Assembly (NCBI GenBank): GCA_000482765.1
Contig: AXWR01000007.1
Location: 1-64,000, forward strand
DNA from: Meiothermus taiwanensis DSM 14542
Lineage (GTDB): Bacteria; Deinococcota; Deinococci; Deinococcales; Thermaceae
Length of the DNA stretch: 64,000 nt
Reading direction: 5' to 3'
Below are positions 22,259 to 30,785 of this stretch, piece by piece. Both the position numbers and the translations under genes were made by a program. Numbering within the stretch: position 1 is the first letter of the stretch; each line of letters opens with the position of its first letter. Under the pieces are notes generated by a model, which made no database searches, was not told the origin of the DNA, and worked only from the letters and a program-made list of their open reading frames with translations.

Positions 22259-22511
22259 GCCTTTATCGGCGCCCCACGAGCAGCTTCGCCCGGCCCGTCG
22301 CTGCTGCGGCTCGAGCACCTGCTTGCGCTTCCCACCGGGGCCCCAGGAGGGCAAGGGGAAAACCGGGGAGGATCAACCAACATCCTCCTGCTCGCTCTGG
22401 GCGAGCGGTGCTGTCTCCGCTGCCCCGGTGAGTGGCTTGGTCGGCACTCCGCAACAAACCCAAGGAATCTGGTATAACCCTGAAAGCATTTAGGGCTCGA
22501 GTCCCTTCCCT
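22259..22511 (+). other. 253-nt spacer with strong hairpins upstream of murJ
   Basis: No coding frame here looks real. Two stem-loops lie close together: GGAGGAT at 22367-22373 pairs with ATCCTCC at 22382-22388, and GCTCGC at 22390-22395 pairs with GCGAGC at 22401-22406. TATAAC at 22473-22478 is a likely -10 box for murJ. The hairpins lie upstream of that box, so they are either the 3' end of the sbcC transcript or an independent small RNA; no known RNA family was recognised. Confidence 0.35.
22473..22478 (+). promoter_or_regulatory. Putative -10 box (TATAAC) for murJ
   Basis: TATAAC within GGAATCTGGTATAACC lies 33 bases before the murJ ATG. The surrounding GAATCTGGTAT matches the end of the palindromic element at 27916-28111. 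Confidence 0.4.
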
Positions 22512-24014
22512 ATGTCACGCATCCTTCGCAACACCTTTTTGGTCATGGCCGGCACCCTCGCCAGCCGCCTGCTGGGCCAGGTGCGTCAGACCATTCTGAC
22601 CAATTTACCCCTCCCAGACGTTATAAAAGATGCCTTCTGGGTGGCCTACCGCATTCCCAATCTGCTGCGCGAGCTGCTGGCCGAGGGGGCCATCCAAAAC
22701 GCCCTGATTCCAGTGCTAACCGGCCTTCCACCCGAGGAAGCCCGTGTATTTGCCCGGCGCTTCGGGGCCTTTCTGCTGGGAGTAAATTTGGTGATTTTGG
22801 GTCTGGGTCTGCTTTTCGCCCCCCAGATTGCCAGCGCCCTGCTCTGGCTGGCCGAGCTCTCCCTGGCCCAGCCCAGCCCCCTGCGCGACCCGGCGGTATT
22901 CGAGCAGCTGGTGCTGCTGGTTCGTCTGGTGATGCCGTTTTTGCTCTCGATCTCCATGGCCTCGCTGTTTTCTTCCATGCTGCAGTCGGGCGAGCGCTTC
23001 GGCGTGGCCAGCTTCAGCCCCATCGCCTTCAATGTGGGTTCCATTGCCCTGATGCTGTTGTTTCCGAGCAGCGTGGTGGCCCTTGGGTTGTCGGTGGCGC
23101 TGGGGGGTGCGTTGCAGGCCCTGGTGCAGCTACCTGCCCTCAAGGGCTATGGCCTCGAGTTCAGGTGGCACCCGGCCTTCCGCGCCGCCCTGGGCCGGAT
23201 TGGCCCCTTCGCCTTCACCACCTCGGTGCGGCAGTTTTTGAACCTGATACTGCTGAGCATTCTGGCCGCCTACCCCACCGCCGCCGTGACCGGCTTTCAG
23301 AACGGCGAGCTGCTCTTTACCACTGCGCTGGGCCTGCTGGCGGTCTCACCGGCCATGGCCGCCTTTCCCCGGCTCTCCGCCCTGGCCGGCAACGGCGAGG
23401 TGGCCGCCGCCCGCGAGCTGCTCTTCCGCATCATGGCACGGCTGGCAGTGCCGCTGGCCTTTGCCTCGGCCATGCTGGTCGCCCTGGCCCCCTGGATGGT
23501 GGGCACGCTCTATGCTTTCACCGACAACTTCTCCGAGGCCAACCGGGCCTATACCACCCAGACCGTGATGGCCCTGGGCCTGGCCTTGCTCCCCTGGGGC
23601 CTGAACCAGCTGCTGCTGCGGGGTTTCTATGCCGTGGGCCAGGTCAGCCAGGCGGTTGGCGTGACGGTGCTGGTGGCCCTGCTCAACACCCTGGGCTACT
23701 GGCTGCTGCGGGAGCAGGGTTTGTTCGTGCTCAACCTGGCCACCGGGGTGGCCGGCTGGCTGGGCCTGGCAATTTATGCCCTGCGGCTACAGGTTTTCCA
23801 GATGGTACGGCCGGCCCAGGTATGGGGCATAACCGCCAGGGCCGCGCTGGCCGCCGCCCCCGCGGGCGGGGTGGCCTACCTGGTGGCAGTTCAGTTTGGA
23901 GTCCCGGCCTTCTTTCTGCACAACATTTTGCCCCTTGCGCTGGGGGGGCTGGCGGGCTTGCTGGTGTTTGTGGGGCTGGCCTATGCCCTGCGGCTGCCGC
24001 TCAAGCTGCGCTAG
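22512..24014 (+). CDS. murJ: Lipid II flippase MurJ (MviN)
   Basis: MurJ flips the peptidoglycan precursor lipid II to the outer face of the membrane. The 500-residue protein is strongly hydrophobic with about 14 membrane segments, begins with the family-typical [25 protein letters not shown], and has [30 protein letters not shown], in which conserved Arg residues line the central cavity. It also carries [21 protein letters not shown] and [18 protein letters not shown]. Its end overlaps the end of the convergent HspR-like gene by four bases. Confidence 0.94.
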   Translation: MSRILRNTFLVMAGTLASRLLGQVRQTILTNLPLPDVIKDAFWVAYRIPNLLRELLAEGAIQNALIPVLTGLPPEEARVFARRFGAFLLGVNLVILGLGLLFAPQIASALLWLAELSLAQPSPLRDPAVFEQLVLLVRLVMPFLLSISMASLFSSMLQSGERFGVASFSPIAFNVGSIALMLLFPSSVVALGLSVALGGALQALVQLPALKGYGLEFRWHPAFRAALGRIGPFAFTTSVRQFLNLILLSILAAYPTAAVTGFQNGELLFTTALGLLAVSPAMAAFPRLSALAGNGEVAAARELLFRIMARLAVPLAFASAMLVALAPWMVGTLYAFTDNFSEANRAYTTQTVMALGLALLPWGLNQLLLRGFYAVGQVSQAVGVTVLVALLNTLGYWLLREQGLFVLNLATGVAGWLGLAIYALRLQVFQMVRPAQVWGITARAALAAAPAGGVAYLVAVQFGVPAFFLHNILPLALGGLAGLLVFVGLAYALRLPLKLR

Positions 24015-24733
24015 CCCGCCGAAGACTTGACCTTCTTCTGGTCGCTTTTTTCCGGTTTTAGCTCGCGCAAAAGCGCCAGGCGCAGCCGGGCGATCTCGGA
24101 CTCGAGCCGGTTCTGCTGAATGTCCAGCTCATCGCGCAGGCGGATGATCTCCTCCACCCCCGCCAGGTTCACCCCCAGCTCCTGGGTCAGCCGGCGAATC
24201 TCCCGCAGCTTCTCCACGTCGCGTTCGGAGTAGAGGCGGGTTTTGCCAGAGGTACGGCTGGGCGTGACCAGGCCCTCCCGCTCATACAGGCGCAGGGTCT
24301 GGGGGTGCATGCCCACCAGCTCTGCCGCCACCGAGATGATATAAACCGGCCGTTCTTTATCATCGGTCTTCTTGCTTTTGGACTCGCCGGGGGGTGGTAG
24401 GGCCGGGGGTGTCTTGAGGGCCTCGAGCTTCTCGCCCAGCTCCTGCTTGAGTCGCTCGGCCTCCTCACGAAACCGCTGCTCGAGCGCCCATAGCTCGTCG
24501 CGCAGTTTCATAATCTCCTCCACCCCGGCCAGGTTCACCCCCAGCTCCTGGGTCAGCCGGCGAATCTCCCGCAGCTTCTCCACGTCCCGTTCGGAGTACA
24601 GCCGGGTCTTGCCCCCCGAGCGCTTGGGCTGAATGAGGCCCTTACGCTCATACAGGCGCAACGTCTGGGGATGCATATCCACCAGTTCGGCGGCAACCGA
24701 AATGATGTACACCGGACGGTCTTTCTTGTCCAT
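24011..24733 (-). CDS. hspR: Tandem-domain HspR/MerR-family transcriptional regulator
   Basis: HspR represses chaperone genes in related bacteria by binding inverted repeats with a MerR-type winged helix. Normal HspR has one such domain in about 90-140 residues. This 240-residue protein has two: residues about 6-80 and 127-202, each reading [24 protein letters not shown] and [34 protein letters not shown], 67 of 76 aligned residues identical by eye, joined by a coiled-coil and Pro-rich linker and followed by a second coiled coil. Gene length and frame are intact. No dnaK or clpB gene is adjacent. A single chain would carry a whole two-headed DNA-binding unit. Confidence 0.9.
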   Translation of the reverse strand: MDKKDRPVYIISVAAELVDMHPQTLRLYERKGLIQPKRSGGKTRLYSERDVEKLREIRRLTQELGVNLAGVEEIMKLRDELWALEQRFREEAERLKQELGEKLEALKTPPALPPPGESKSKKTDDKERPVYIISVAAELVGMHPQTLRLYEREGLVTPSRTSGKTRLYSERDVEKLREIRRLTQELGVNLAGVEEIIRLRDELDIQQNRLESEIARLRLALLRELKPEKSDQKKVKSSAG

Positions 24734-24876
24734 ATATAAACAGGGCTAAAAGCCCTTGACGTTTTAAGTATACGAAAATCTGCCAGGTTTTATACCAGAT
24801 TGGGTTAGCGCCCTGCCAAGCAATCCGCGCAAAGGGCAGGCAAGCCTTGCGCTTGGGCAATGGACAGTAGCCTGGG

Positions 24877-26610
24877 TTATCTGTTGTGGGCGGCGGGCTT
24901 ATAGGGCAGGTAGCGGGGCTGCCAGAAGCGCTCAGCCACATAGGCCTGGATGGCCTCCATACCCAGCCCTTTCAGGCGCTCCTCGCGGGCCAGACCCTCC
25001 TTCATGGCCTGGCGGATCACCCTCGAGGCCACCAGCTGGCTCACCTCGCGCAGCTCCGAGGTGGGGGGGTATATGCGGTCGGGGTGGTGCTGGCGGGTGT
25101 AGTCGTAGAGGGCGTAGGCCGCCTCGAGCACCATCCCATCGGAGACTTCTTTAGCTTTGGCAAGCACCGTACCAAAGCCCAGGCCGGGGAACACAAAGGC
25201 GTTGTTCCCCTGGCCGATGGGATAGATCCGGCCATCCAGCTCCACCGGCGCAAAGGGGCTCCCGGCAGCCACCAGGGCCTTGCCGCCTGTCCAGCGCAGG
25301 ATTTCCTCGGGGATGGCCTCCGAGGCGCTGGTGGGGTTGGAGAGCGGGAAGATAACGGGCTGCTCGGTGTTGGCCTGCACCGCCTGCACGACGGGCTCGG
25401 TAAACGACCCGGCCTGGCCCGACAGCCCCAACAAAACTGTAATCCGGCCGTTCACCACCGTTTCGTACAGGTTGGGGGCCTCCCCGGCGATGCGCCAGTC
25501 CTTAATCAGGGCTGGGTCTTTGGCAAACTTTCGCTTGTAGGCCTCCATGCTGCGGTTGCTGAGCAGCAAGCCCTTGGAGTCCAGCACAAACAGGCGTTCC
25601 AGGGCCTCGGCCTCGGTCAGGCCCTCGCGCATCAGGCCGTCGAGCAGGGCCTGGGCCACCCCGATGCCCCCGGCCCCGGCCCCGTAGACCAGGATGCGCT
25701 GGTCGGACAGGTTCTGGCCCTTGATCCGGCAGGCCGATAGCACCCCCGCCAGCGTGACCGCCCCGGTGCCCTGGATGTCGTCGTTGAAGGAGGGAAGCAC
25801 CTTGCGGTAGCGCTCGAGCACCGCAAAAGCCGTGTCCTTGCCGAAGTCTTCCCACTGCATAACCGCGTTGGGGTAGCGCTTGCAAAAAGCCTCCACAAAA
25901 CGATCCATAAAGGCGTAGTACTCCTCGCCGGAGAGCCGGCGGTGCCGCACCCCCAGGTAGAGCGGGTCGTTGATGAGGTCGGCGCGGTTGGTGCCCACAT
26001 CCAGCTCGATGGGCAGGGCCTTGTCGGGGCCCAGGCCGCCCGCAGCGGTGTAGATGGAGAGCTTGCCGATGGCAATAGCCATGCCCCCAAAGCCCTGGTC
26101 GCCGATGCCCAGTATGGCCGAGGAGTCGGTGGCCACGGCCAGACGCACATCGTTGAGGGGTACGTTGGCGAGGGCCTCATCAATTTCGTGGATGTTGTCA
26201 GTGGAGGCGGTAAAGCCCCGCGGGTAACGGTAGATGTGCGAAAACTGCTTAACCGCCTCGCCCACCGTAGGCGTATACAGGATGGGCAGCATCTCGCTCA
26301 TGTGATCCACAAACAGCGCATAGAACAGCACCTCGTTGCGATCTTGCAGGTTGCGCAGGAAGATGTGCTTTTCCAGGTCGTTTTCGATCAGGCGGTAGCG
26401 CCGGTAGTTGCGTTGCTTTTGCTCCTCGAGGCTGGTCACGTGGGGCGGCAAGAGGCCCTCGAGCTTGAGGGCTTTGCGCTCTTCATGGGTGAAAGCGGTG
26501 CCCTTGTTCAGCAGGGGCAGCCCCAGCAAGAGCGAACCCTCGATAAAAGGCTCCAGATAGCGCTTGCCTCGCTCATCACGCTTCACATCGTAGTAGCGAC
26601 TGACGGTCAT
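24877..26610 (-). CDS. maeA: NAD-dependent malic enzyme (malate dehydrogenase, decarboxylating)
   Basis: Converts malate to pyruvate and CO2 with reduction of NAD(P)+. The 577-residue size and motifs are those of the large MaeA type: [31 protein letters not shown], a metal-binding [15 protein letters not shown], a dinucleotide fold [15 protein letters not shown], and [12 protein letters not shown]. The start is [10 protein letters not shown], with a TAACAT box seven bases upstream. The frame stays open far past this start, antisense to mdh, but that part is shadow. It is divergent from mdh, so the two malate enzymes share a regulatory region. Confidence 0.94.
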   Translation of the reverse strand: MTVSRYYDVKRDERGKRYLEPFIEGSLLLGLPLLNKGTAFTHEERKALKLEGLLPPHVTSLEEQKQRNYRRYRLIENDLEKHIFLRNLQDRNEVLFYALFVDHMSEMLPILYTPTVGEAVKQFSHIYRYPRGFTASTDNIHEIDEALANVPLNDVRLAVATDSSAILGIGDQGFGGMAIAIGKLSIYTAAGGLGPDKALPIELDVGTNRADLINDPLYLGVRHRRLSGEEYYAFMDRFVEAFCKRYPNAVMQWEDFGKDTAFAVLERYRKVLPSFNDDIQGTGAVTLAGVLSACRIKGQNLSDQRILVYGAGAGGIGVAQALLDGLMREGLTEAEALERLFVLDSKGLLLSNRSMEAYKRKFAKDPALIKDWRIAGEAPNLYETVVNGRITVLLGLSGQAGSFTEPVVQAVQANTEQPVIFPLSNPTSASEAIPEEILRWTGGKALVAAGSPFAPVELDGRIYPIGQGNNAFVFPGLGFGTVLAKAKEVSDGMVLEAAYALYDYTRQHHPDRIYPPTSELREVSQLVASRVIRQAMKEGLAREERLKGLGMEAIQAYVAERFWQPRYLPYKPAAHNR

Positions 26611-26617
26611 GTAGGCA

Positions 26618-26623
26618 ATGTTA
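26618..26623 (-). promoter_or_regulatory. -10 box (TAACAT) for leaderless maeA
   Basis: On the minus strand TAACAT-N7-ATG precedes maeA with no Shine-Dalgarno sequence, the leaderless pattern. Confidence 0.5.
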
Positions 26624-26706
26624 CGCCCACAGGGTATTTGCGGTCTAGAGCGCTTCTTTGGTGAAACCCTCCCCCAATCGGTGTAACTACCCCCAACCGC
26701 TGTCCT

Positions 26707-26735
26707 TCGACATTCGGCTTTTGTCGCGTTATTAT
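26707..26735 (+). promoter_or_regulatory. Putative mdh promoter (TCGACA-N17-TATTAT)
   Basis: TATTAT at 26730-26735 with TCGACA 17 bases upstream gives a plausible promoter. The mdh ATG lies 46 nt further on behind a Shine-Dalgarno sequence AAAGGAG, so this transcript has a leader, unlike maeA. Confidence 0.45.
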
Positions 26736-26781
26736 CGTGGGCGGTAGAAATGGGCTGCGGCCCAACGAAAGGAGTTTTCAG

Positions 26782-27771
26782 ATGAAATCCCCTGTACGTG
26801 TGGCGGTTACCGGTGCAGCCGGTCAGATTGGCTATAGTCTGCTGTTCCGCATTGCTGCGGGAGAGATGCTGGGCAAGGATCAACCGGTGATTCTGCAACT
26901 GCTGGAGATCACCCCCGCCCTCAAGGCCCTGGGTGGGGTGATTATGGAGCTCGAGGACTGCGCCTTCCCCACCCTGGCCGGCATCGTTGCTACCGATGAC
27001 CCCAACATCGCGTTCGGTGATGCCGATTATGCCCTGCTGGTCGGGGCCATGCCCCGCAAGCAAGGTATGGAGCGCGCCGACCTGCTGCAGGCCAACGGCG
27101 CCATCTTTACCACCCAGGGCCGGGCCCTTTCGGACAACGCCCGCAAGCACGTCAAAGTGCTGGTGGTGGGCAACCCTGCCAACACCAACGCCCTCATCAC
27201 CTACAAAAACGCCCCCAACCTCTCGCCGCGCCAGATCCACGCCATGACCCGCCTCGACCACAACCGGGCCATCTCCCAGCTCGCCGCCCGGCTTAAGGTG
27301 CCGGTCAGCGATATCAAGAAAATGACCATCTGGGGCAACCACTCCCTCACCCAGTACCCCGACCTGTTCCACTGCGAGGTGGGCGGCAAAAATGCCTACG
27401 AGCTGGTAGGCGACCACGACTGGTACGTCAACACCTACATCCCTAAAGTGGCCAAGCGCGGGGCGGAGATTATCGAAGCCCGTGGGGCTTCCTCGGCGGC
27501 CTCGGCGGCCAGCGCCGCCATTGACCATATGCGCAACTGGGCCCTGGGCACCCCGGCGGGCGACTGGGTCAGCATGGCCATCCCCTCCGATGGCTCCTAT
27601 GGCATCCCCGAGGGGCTGGTGTACAGCTACCCCTGTATCTGCAAAGACGGCGACTTTGAAATTGTGCAAGGTCTGGAGATCAACGAGTTCAGCCGCAGCA
27701 AGATGGACGCCAGCGCCAAGGAGCTGGCCGATGAGCGCGACGCGGTGTTGCAGCTGGGGCTCATCAAGTAG
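26782..27771 (+). CDS. mdh: Malate dehydrogenase
   Basis: Interconverts malate and oxaloacetate with NAD(H) in the TCA cycle. The 329-residue protein is of the cytosolic/Thermus type: NAD-binding [37 protein letters not shown] (the substrate loop with its arginines), [17 protein letters not shown] and the catalytic His in [12 protein letters not shown]. The ATG was chosen over one 15 codons upstream because AAAGGAG precedes it and the chain then begins exactly at the Rossmann strand. Confidence 0.97.
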   Translation: MKSPVRVAVTGAAGQIGYSLLFRIAAGEMLGKDQPVILQLLEITPALKALGGVIMELEDCAFPTLAGIVATDDPNIAFGDADYALLVGAMPRKQGMERADLLQANGAIFTTQGRALSDNARKHVKVLVVGNPANTNALITYKNAPNLSPRQIHAMTRLDHNRAISQLAARLKVPVSDIKKMTIWGNHSLTQYPDLFHCEVGGKNAYELVGDHDWYVNTYIPKVAKRGAEIIEARGASSAASAASAAIDHMRNWALGTPAGDWVSMAIPSDGSYGIPEGLVYSYPCICKDGDFEIVQGLEINEFSRSKMDASAKELADERDAVLQLGLIK

Positions 27772-27776
27772 TAGCG

Positions 27777-27850
27777 GGTTCAAAAAGATGGTCATCTCGG
27801 TCGGGTTGGTTCGCCGCCTGCCAGCGCTGAACCAACCCGTTCTGCTATGA
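27777..27850. repeat. Short (deleted) copy of an intergenic palindromic element
   Basis: It begins with GGTTCAAAAAGATG and ends with a hairpin whose 11-bp arms CGGGTTGGTTC (27802-27812) and GAACCAACCCG (27829-27839) are perfect. Both ends resemble those of the longer copy at 27916-28111, with the middle missing. The hairpin may also end the mdh transcript. Confidence 0.6.
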
Positions 27851-27865
27851 GGCTTTGCAAAAAGC

Positions 27866-27889
27866 GTGCTCGAGTAGGGCCTCGAGCAC
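27866..27889. repeat. Inverted repeat built on CTCGAG
   Basis: GTGCTCGAG (27866-27874) and CTCGAGCAC (27881-27889) form a 9-bp perfect stem around a six-base loop, between the two copies of the palindromic element. Confidence 0.5.
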
Positions 27890-27915
27890 ACATTAAATCC
27901 GGGCGCTGCTTGGTG

Positions 27916-28111
27916 ATACCGGATTCAAAAAGATAATCTTCAAACAAAAAACATTCAGAGGCTATCTTTTTGAATCCTAGAGCACACCCCTCGCTACGCT
28001 CGGCGAAGAAAGCGTATCCCTTCCAAGGGGCGGTATCGCCCTCCGCTACGCGGATAACTTCGGTCGGGTTAGTTCGCCGCCTTCCGGCGCCGAACTAACC
28101 GAATCTGGTAT
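27916..28111. repeat. MITE-like palindromic element, about 196 bp
   Basis: The outer ends are near-perfect inverted repeats: ATACCGGATTC (27916-27926) against GAATCTGGTAT (28101-28111). Inside are a 15-bp perfect inverted repeat, GGATTCAAAAAGATA (27921-27935) with its complement at 27963-27977, and a hairpin with arms GGTTAGTTCG (28067-28076) and CGAACTAACC (28091-28100). It codes for nothing and fills the gap between mdh and the phosphoribosyltransferase gene. A shorter relative lies 66 bp upstream. Confidence 0.65.
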
Positions 28112-28125
28112 GAGTGGAGCCAGGC

Positions 28126-28641
28126 TCAGGCCTGGCTGACCCCCTGCCCCAGCGCCGTCCAGCCCTGGGCCGGATCCCAGGGGTACACAATCCAGGCGTC
28201 GGTCTCGGCTGCGTAGTAGTCGGGGGCATCGCCAGGGAACTGGCTTTTTTGGGGCTTGTAGTGCAACACCGCCACCTGGGGGTGTCCCCCGGCCAGCCTG
28301 ACGCGCTCGCGTACCGCTACAGCGGTTTTGCCCGAGTCCCACACATCGTCCACAATCAAGATCCGCTTGCCATAGAGCAGGCTATCCGAAGGAAACTGCA
28401 AAAACACGGGGTCTTTGATGGTCTCACCCACATCGGTGTAAAACATCACCGCAGCGGTCAGGATATTGCGCTGGTCGGTGGCTTCCGAGACCAGACAGGC
28501 CGGAATCATACCGCCCCGCGTAACCGCCAGAATGCAGTCGAAGTCGTTGGGGTTGAGCTGGCCCAGCAGCCTGGAGACCAGGTTGGTGATGTCCTGCCAG
28601 CTCAGGTATTGTTTGCCGGAATAGCCTTGGGCTTCGCTCAT
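28126..28641 (-). CDS. Phosphoribosyltransferase (purine type)
   Basis: A 171-residue type I PRTase. The PRPP-binding motif is ILIVDDVWDSGKTAVAVRE (two acidic residues then the SGKT loop), preceded by a flexible-loop region and ILAVTRGGMIPACLVSEATD near the N terminus. The pattern fits the xanthine/hypoxanthine-guanine group, which attaches ribose-5-phosphate to salvaged purine bases, but substrate choice cannot be read from the sequence. The start MSEAQGYSGK is the first Met near the conserved core. Confidence 0.82.
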   Translation of the reverse strand: MSEAQGYSGKQYLSWQDITNLVSRLLGQLNPNDFDCILAVTRGGMIPACLVSEATDQRNILTAAVMFYTDVGETIKDPVFLQFPSDSLLYGKRILIVDDVWDSGKTAVAVRERVRLAGGHPQVAVLHYKPQKSQFPGDAPDYYAAETDAWIVYPWDPAQGWTALGQGVSQA

Positions 28642-28705
28642 GGGCACTCCTGGGGGCGGAAAGGCCGGACTTGGCGCACTGCTATAACATCCGCAACACC
28701 GCCGC

Positions 28706-29197
28706 TCAGGCCAGCGGTTTATCGAGCTCAAAGGCGCTGTGCACCGCGCGCAGGGCGGCCTCGGCAAACTGCAGGGGAATGATGGCGGAGATGCGCACCT
28801 CGCTGGTGGCGATCATCTCGATGTTGGCCCCCACGCTCGAGAGGGCCTGGAACATGCGGGCCGGAATGCCGGGGGTCGAGGCCAGGGCCACGCCTACGAT
28901 GGAGATTTTGCAGATGTCCCGGCGCAGCTGGGCCTCGCCGCCAATCTCAGCCAGGACGGGCTCGAGGGCCTCCATGGCCTCCTCGGCAAAGTCCTGGTTG
29001 ACCGTGAAGGCCATCTGGGTGCGGCTGGCCTCGTGGCCGGGCACGCCCTGGATAATCATGTCCACCGCCACCCCCTTGCGGGCCAGGGCCTCAAAGACCC
29101 GTGCGGCAATACCGGGCCGGTCAGGGATACCCACCAGGCCGATCTGGGCGATTTCGTCGTCGAGGGCCACCCCCGTCACTGGGCGATCGAGTTCCAT
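28706..29197 (-). other. Internal in-frame start giving the aspartokinase beta subunit
   Basis: Within lysC an ATG (MELDRPVTGVALD) is in frame and has GGAGG five bases upstream on the minus strand (29203-29207). The 163-residue product would be the two ACT domains only, matching the overlapping alpha/beta aspartokinase layout described in Thermus and Bacillus, where alpha2beta2 tetramers form. Confidence 0.75.
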
Positions 29198-29929
29198 TCC
29201 ATCCTCCGTAACAATGGTGCCAGGGTTGTAGGAAAAGCTGCTGCGCACGTGGATTCTCACCCCGTAACGCTTACCGTAGTAGACCGACCGGGGGTGCAGC
29301 ACCCGCGCCCCCAGGGCGGCCATCTCCAGCATCTGATCGTAGCCGATGCGGCTCAGCTTCTGGGCCTCGGGAATGGTGTGGGGGTCGGTGGTGTAGACCC
29401 CTTCGGTGTCGGTAAAAATTTCGCACTCCTGCGCCCCCAGGGCCGCGGCCAGGGCCACCGCGGTGGTATCGGAGCCGCCCCGCCCCAAGGTGGTTAGTTC
29501 ACCTTCTGGGGTGGTGCCCATGAAGCCCGCCACCACTGCCACTTCCCCTCTATCCAGGGCCTGCTGGATGAGGGTGGGCTCCACCCGCAGGATTCGGGCA
29601 TCTCCGTAGCGTCCATCGGTGGTGATGCCAATCTGGTGCTGGGTAAAACCCCGCGCAGGGATGCCCATGGCGTGGAGCTGCATCGAGAGCAGGGCCACCG
29701 ACTGCTGCTCGCCGATGGTGGTGAGCATGTCGAGCTCGCGCTGGGGCGGGCGTTTATTGACCCGCCTGGCCAGGGCGATCAGTTCGTCGGTGGTGCGGCC
29801 CATGGCCGAGACCACCACAGCAATCCGATGCCCCTTCTCGAGGTAGTGGTGGATGCGCTGGGCCACCTTGTGGATGCGCTCGAGGTCGCCCACGCTGGTT
29901 CCGCCGTATTTTTGCACGATAAGGGCCAT
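28706..29929 (-). CDS. lysC: Aspartokinase (alpha subunit; internal start gives beta)
   Basis: Phosphorylates aspartate in the first step towards threonine, methionine and, depending on route, lysine. The 407-residue chain has the kinase signature VQKYGGTSVGD, FMGTTPEGELTTLGRGGSDTTAVALAAAL and two C-terminal ACT domains for allosteric control. MALIVQKYGG is the preferred start; a TTG three codons upstream is less likely. As in Thermus and Bacillus, the 3' third can be read separately from an internal ATG at 29197 behind a strong Shine-Dalgarno sequence. Confidence 0.95.
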   Translation of the reverse strand: MALIVQKYGGTSVGDLERIHKVAQRIHHYLEKGHRIAVVVSAMGRTTDELIALARRVNKRPPQRELDMLTTIGEQQSVALLSMQLHAMGIPARGFTQHQIGITTDGRYGDARILRVEPTLIQQALDRGEVAVVAGFMGTTPEGELTTLGRGGSDTTAVALAAALGAQECEIFTDTEGVYTTDPHTIPEAQKLSRIGYDQMLEMAALGARVLHPRSVYYGKRYGVRIHVRSSFSYNPGTIVTEDGMELDRPVTGVALDDEIAQIGLVGIPDRPGIAARVFEALARKGVAVDMIIQGVPGHEASRTQMAFTVNQDFAEEAMEALEPVLAEIGGEAQLRRDICKISIVGVALASTPGIPARMFQALSSVGANIEMIATSEVRISAIIPLQFAEAALRAVHSAFELDKPLA

Positions 29930-30119
29930 AGCTAGCAAAGAATGCTAACATGCCCCATGCCGATAGCCAATAGTAAAAAGCCTCCCGGCAGGTTTTTAGA
30001 GAAAGCCCCCGGCAAAACACCACCAAAAGCGGTAAGCTAGGGTACCCCGGGGTGGTCTTACCCCAAGCAAAAAACGGTTTGTGCGTCAAACTGCAGCAAC
30101 CCCGAGGATAGGTGCAAAT

Positions 30120-30431
30120 ATGGCGAACAAAGCAACGGATAAACCCAGCAAGGAGCCCTTTCCAGGCGCTTACTTCTTAGGTCTGATCATCACCCTGGGC
30201 TTGCTGATCGTGGTCGTCGCGGTTGGGGCCGGCATACCGCCGGCGCTCTCGGGCTTTCTGGTGGCCCTGCTGCTGGGTCTGACGGTAAACCCCAGGTATG
30301 CCCTGGGCTTTCTGAGCGCCGGGGTGCTGGCAACCCTCCTGGGATTTGCCGGGCAGGAGCCGCAGGTGGCCTGGGGTGGCCTGGGGCTTATCCTGTCCAG
30401 CCTGATTGTCTGGCGCTTTATTAAGTCCTAG
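30120..30431 (+). CDS. Small membrane protein of unknown function
   Basis: A 103-residue protein with a charged N terminus (KATDKPSKEPFPGAY) and three to four hydrophobic helices (about 19-40, 43-60, 65-82, 85-100). No family is recognised. The ATG was chosen over one 13 codons upstream because GAGGATAGGTG precedes it. It begins a run of three genes ending in a nitrilase-family enzyme, with a 15-nt gap to the next. Confidence 0.55.
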   Translation: MANKATDKPSKEPFPGAYFLGLIITLGLLIVVVAVGAGIPPALSGFLVALLLGLTVNPRYALGFLSAGVLATLLGFAGQEPQVAWGGLGLILSSLIVWRFIKS

Positions 30432-30446
30432 CGGCTGGAGGGTGGG

Positions 30447-30785
30447 TTGCGCGGATTTCCATCACGCCTGCTAGCCCCCGACCGGCTGGCCCGCACCCTC
30501 ATCTACGCCGGAATCGCCGGCTTTATCTGGTTTTTTTTCCTTCAACCCAGCCCCTTCGGTGCAACTCTTTCCGTAACTACCCTGGTGGGGGCTGGGCTGG
30601 TGCAGTACGGCAGCGGTAAGCCCTTTGTAATCCCTCTGTACGTCTACGTGCTGGCAGCCCTGATTCTGGTACAACTGGCCGGGCTGGCCCTGGGCGTGGA
30701 TAGCCAGCCTGGCGCGGCCCTCCTGGGCAGTGCGCTAGGGCTGGGCCTGCCCTACCTGGCCTACCGCTTACAGGAGAGCAAATGA
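30447..30785 (+). CDS. Small membrane protein of unknown function
   Basis: A 112-residue protein that starts at TTG behind GGAGGG and has four hydrophobic segments (about 14-32, 37-52, 57-80, 85-105). No motif is recognised. Its stop overlaps the ATG of the nitrilase-family gene (ATGA), so the two are probably translated together. Confidence 0.55.
   Translation: MRGFPSRLLAPDRLARTLIYAGIAGFIWFFFLQPSPFGATLSVTTLVGAGLVQYGSGKPFVIPLYVYVLAALILVQLAGLALGVDSQPGAALLGSALGLGLPYLAYRLQESK

Noticed and set aside
22259..22511. SRP RNA, RNase P RNA, 6S RNA or tmRNA in the murJ spacer
   Set aside because: None of the conserved core sequences of these RNAs was found on either strand.
24756..24776. HAIR-type HspR operator in front of the hspR gene
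   Set aside because: CTTGACG followed by TTTTAAG keeps only the outer bases of the CTTGAGT-N7-ACTCAAG consensus; too weak to claim.
27866..27889. CRISPR-like repeat cluster between mdh and the phosphoribosyltransferase gene
   Set aside because: The repeats are inverted and differ from one another; there are no regularly spaced direct repeats.
24877..27891. A possible 1004-residue fusion of an unknown domain to malic enzyme
   Set aside because: The extra N-terminal part is antisense to mdh and crosses the maeA promoter; malic enzyme has its natural start at 26610 with a leaderless -10 box.
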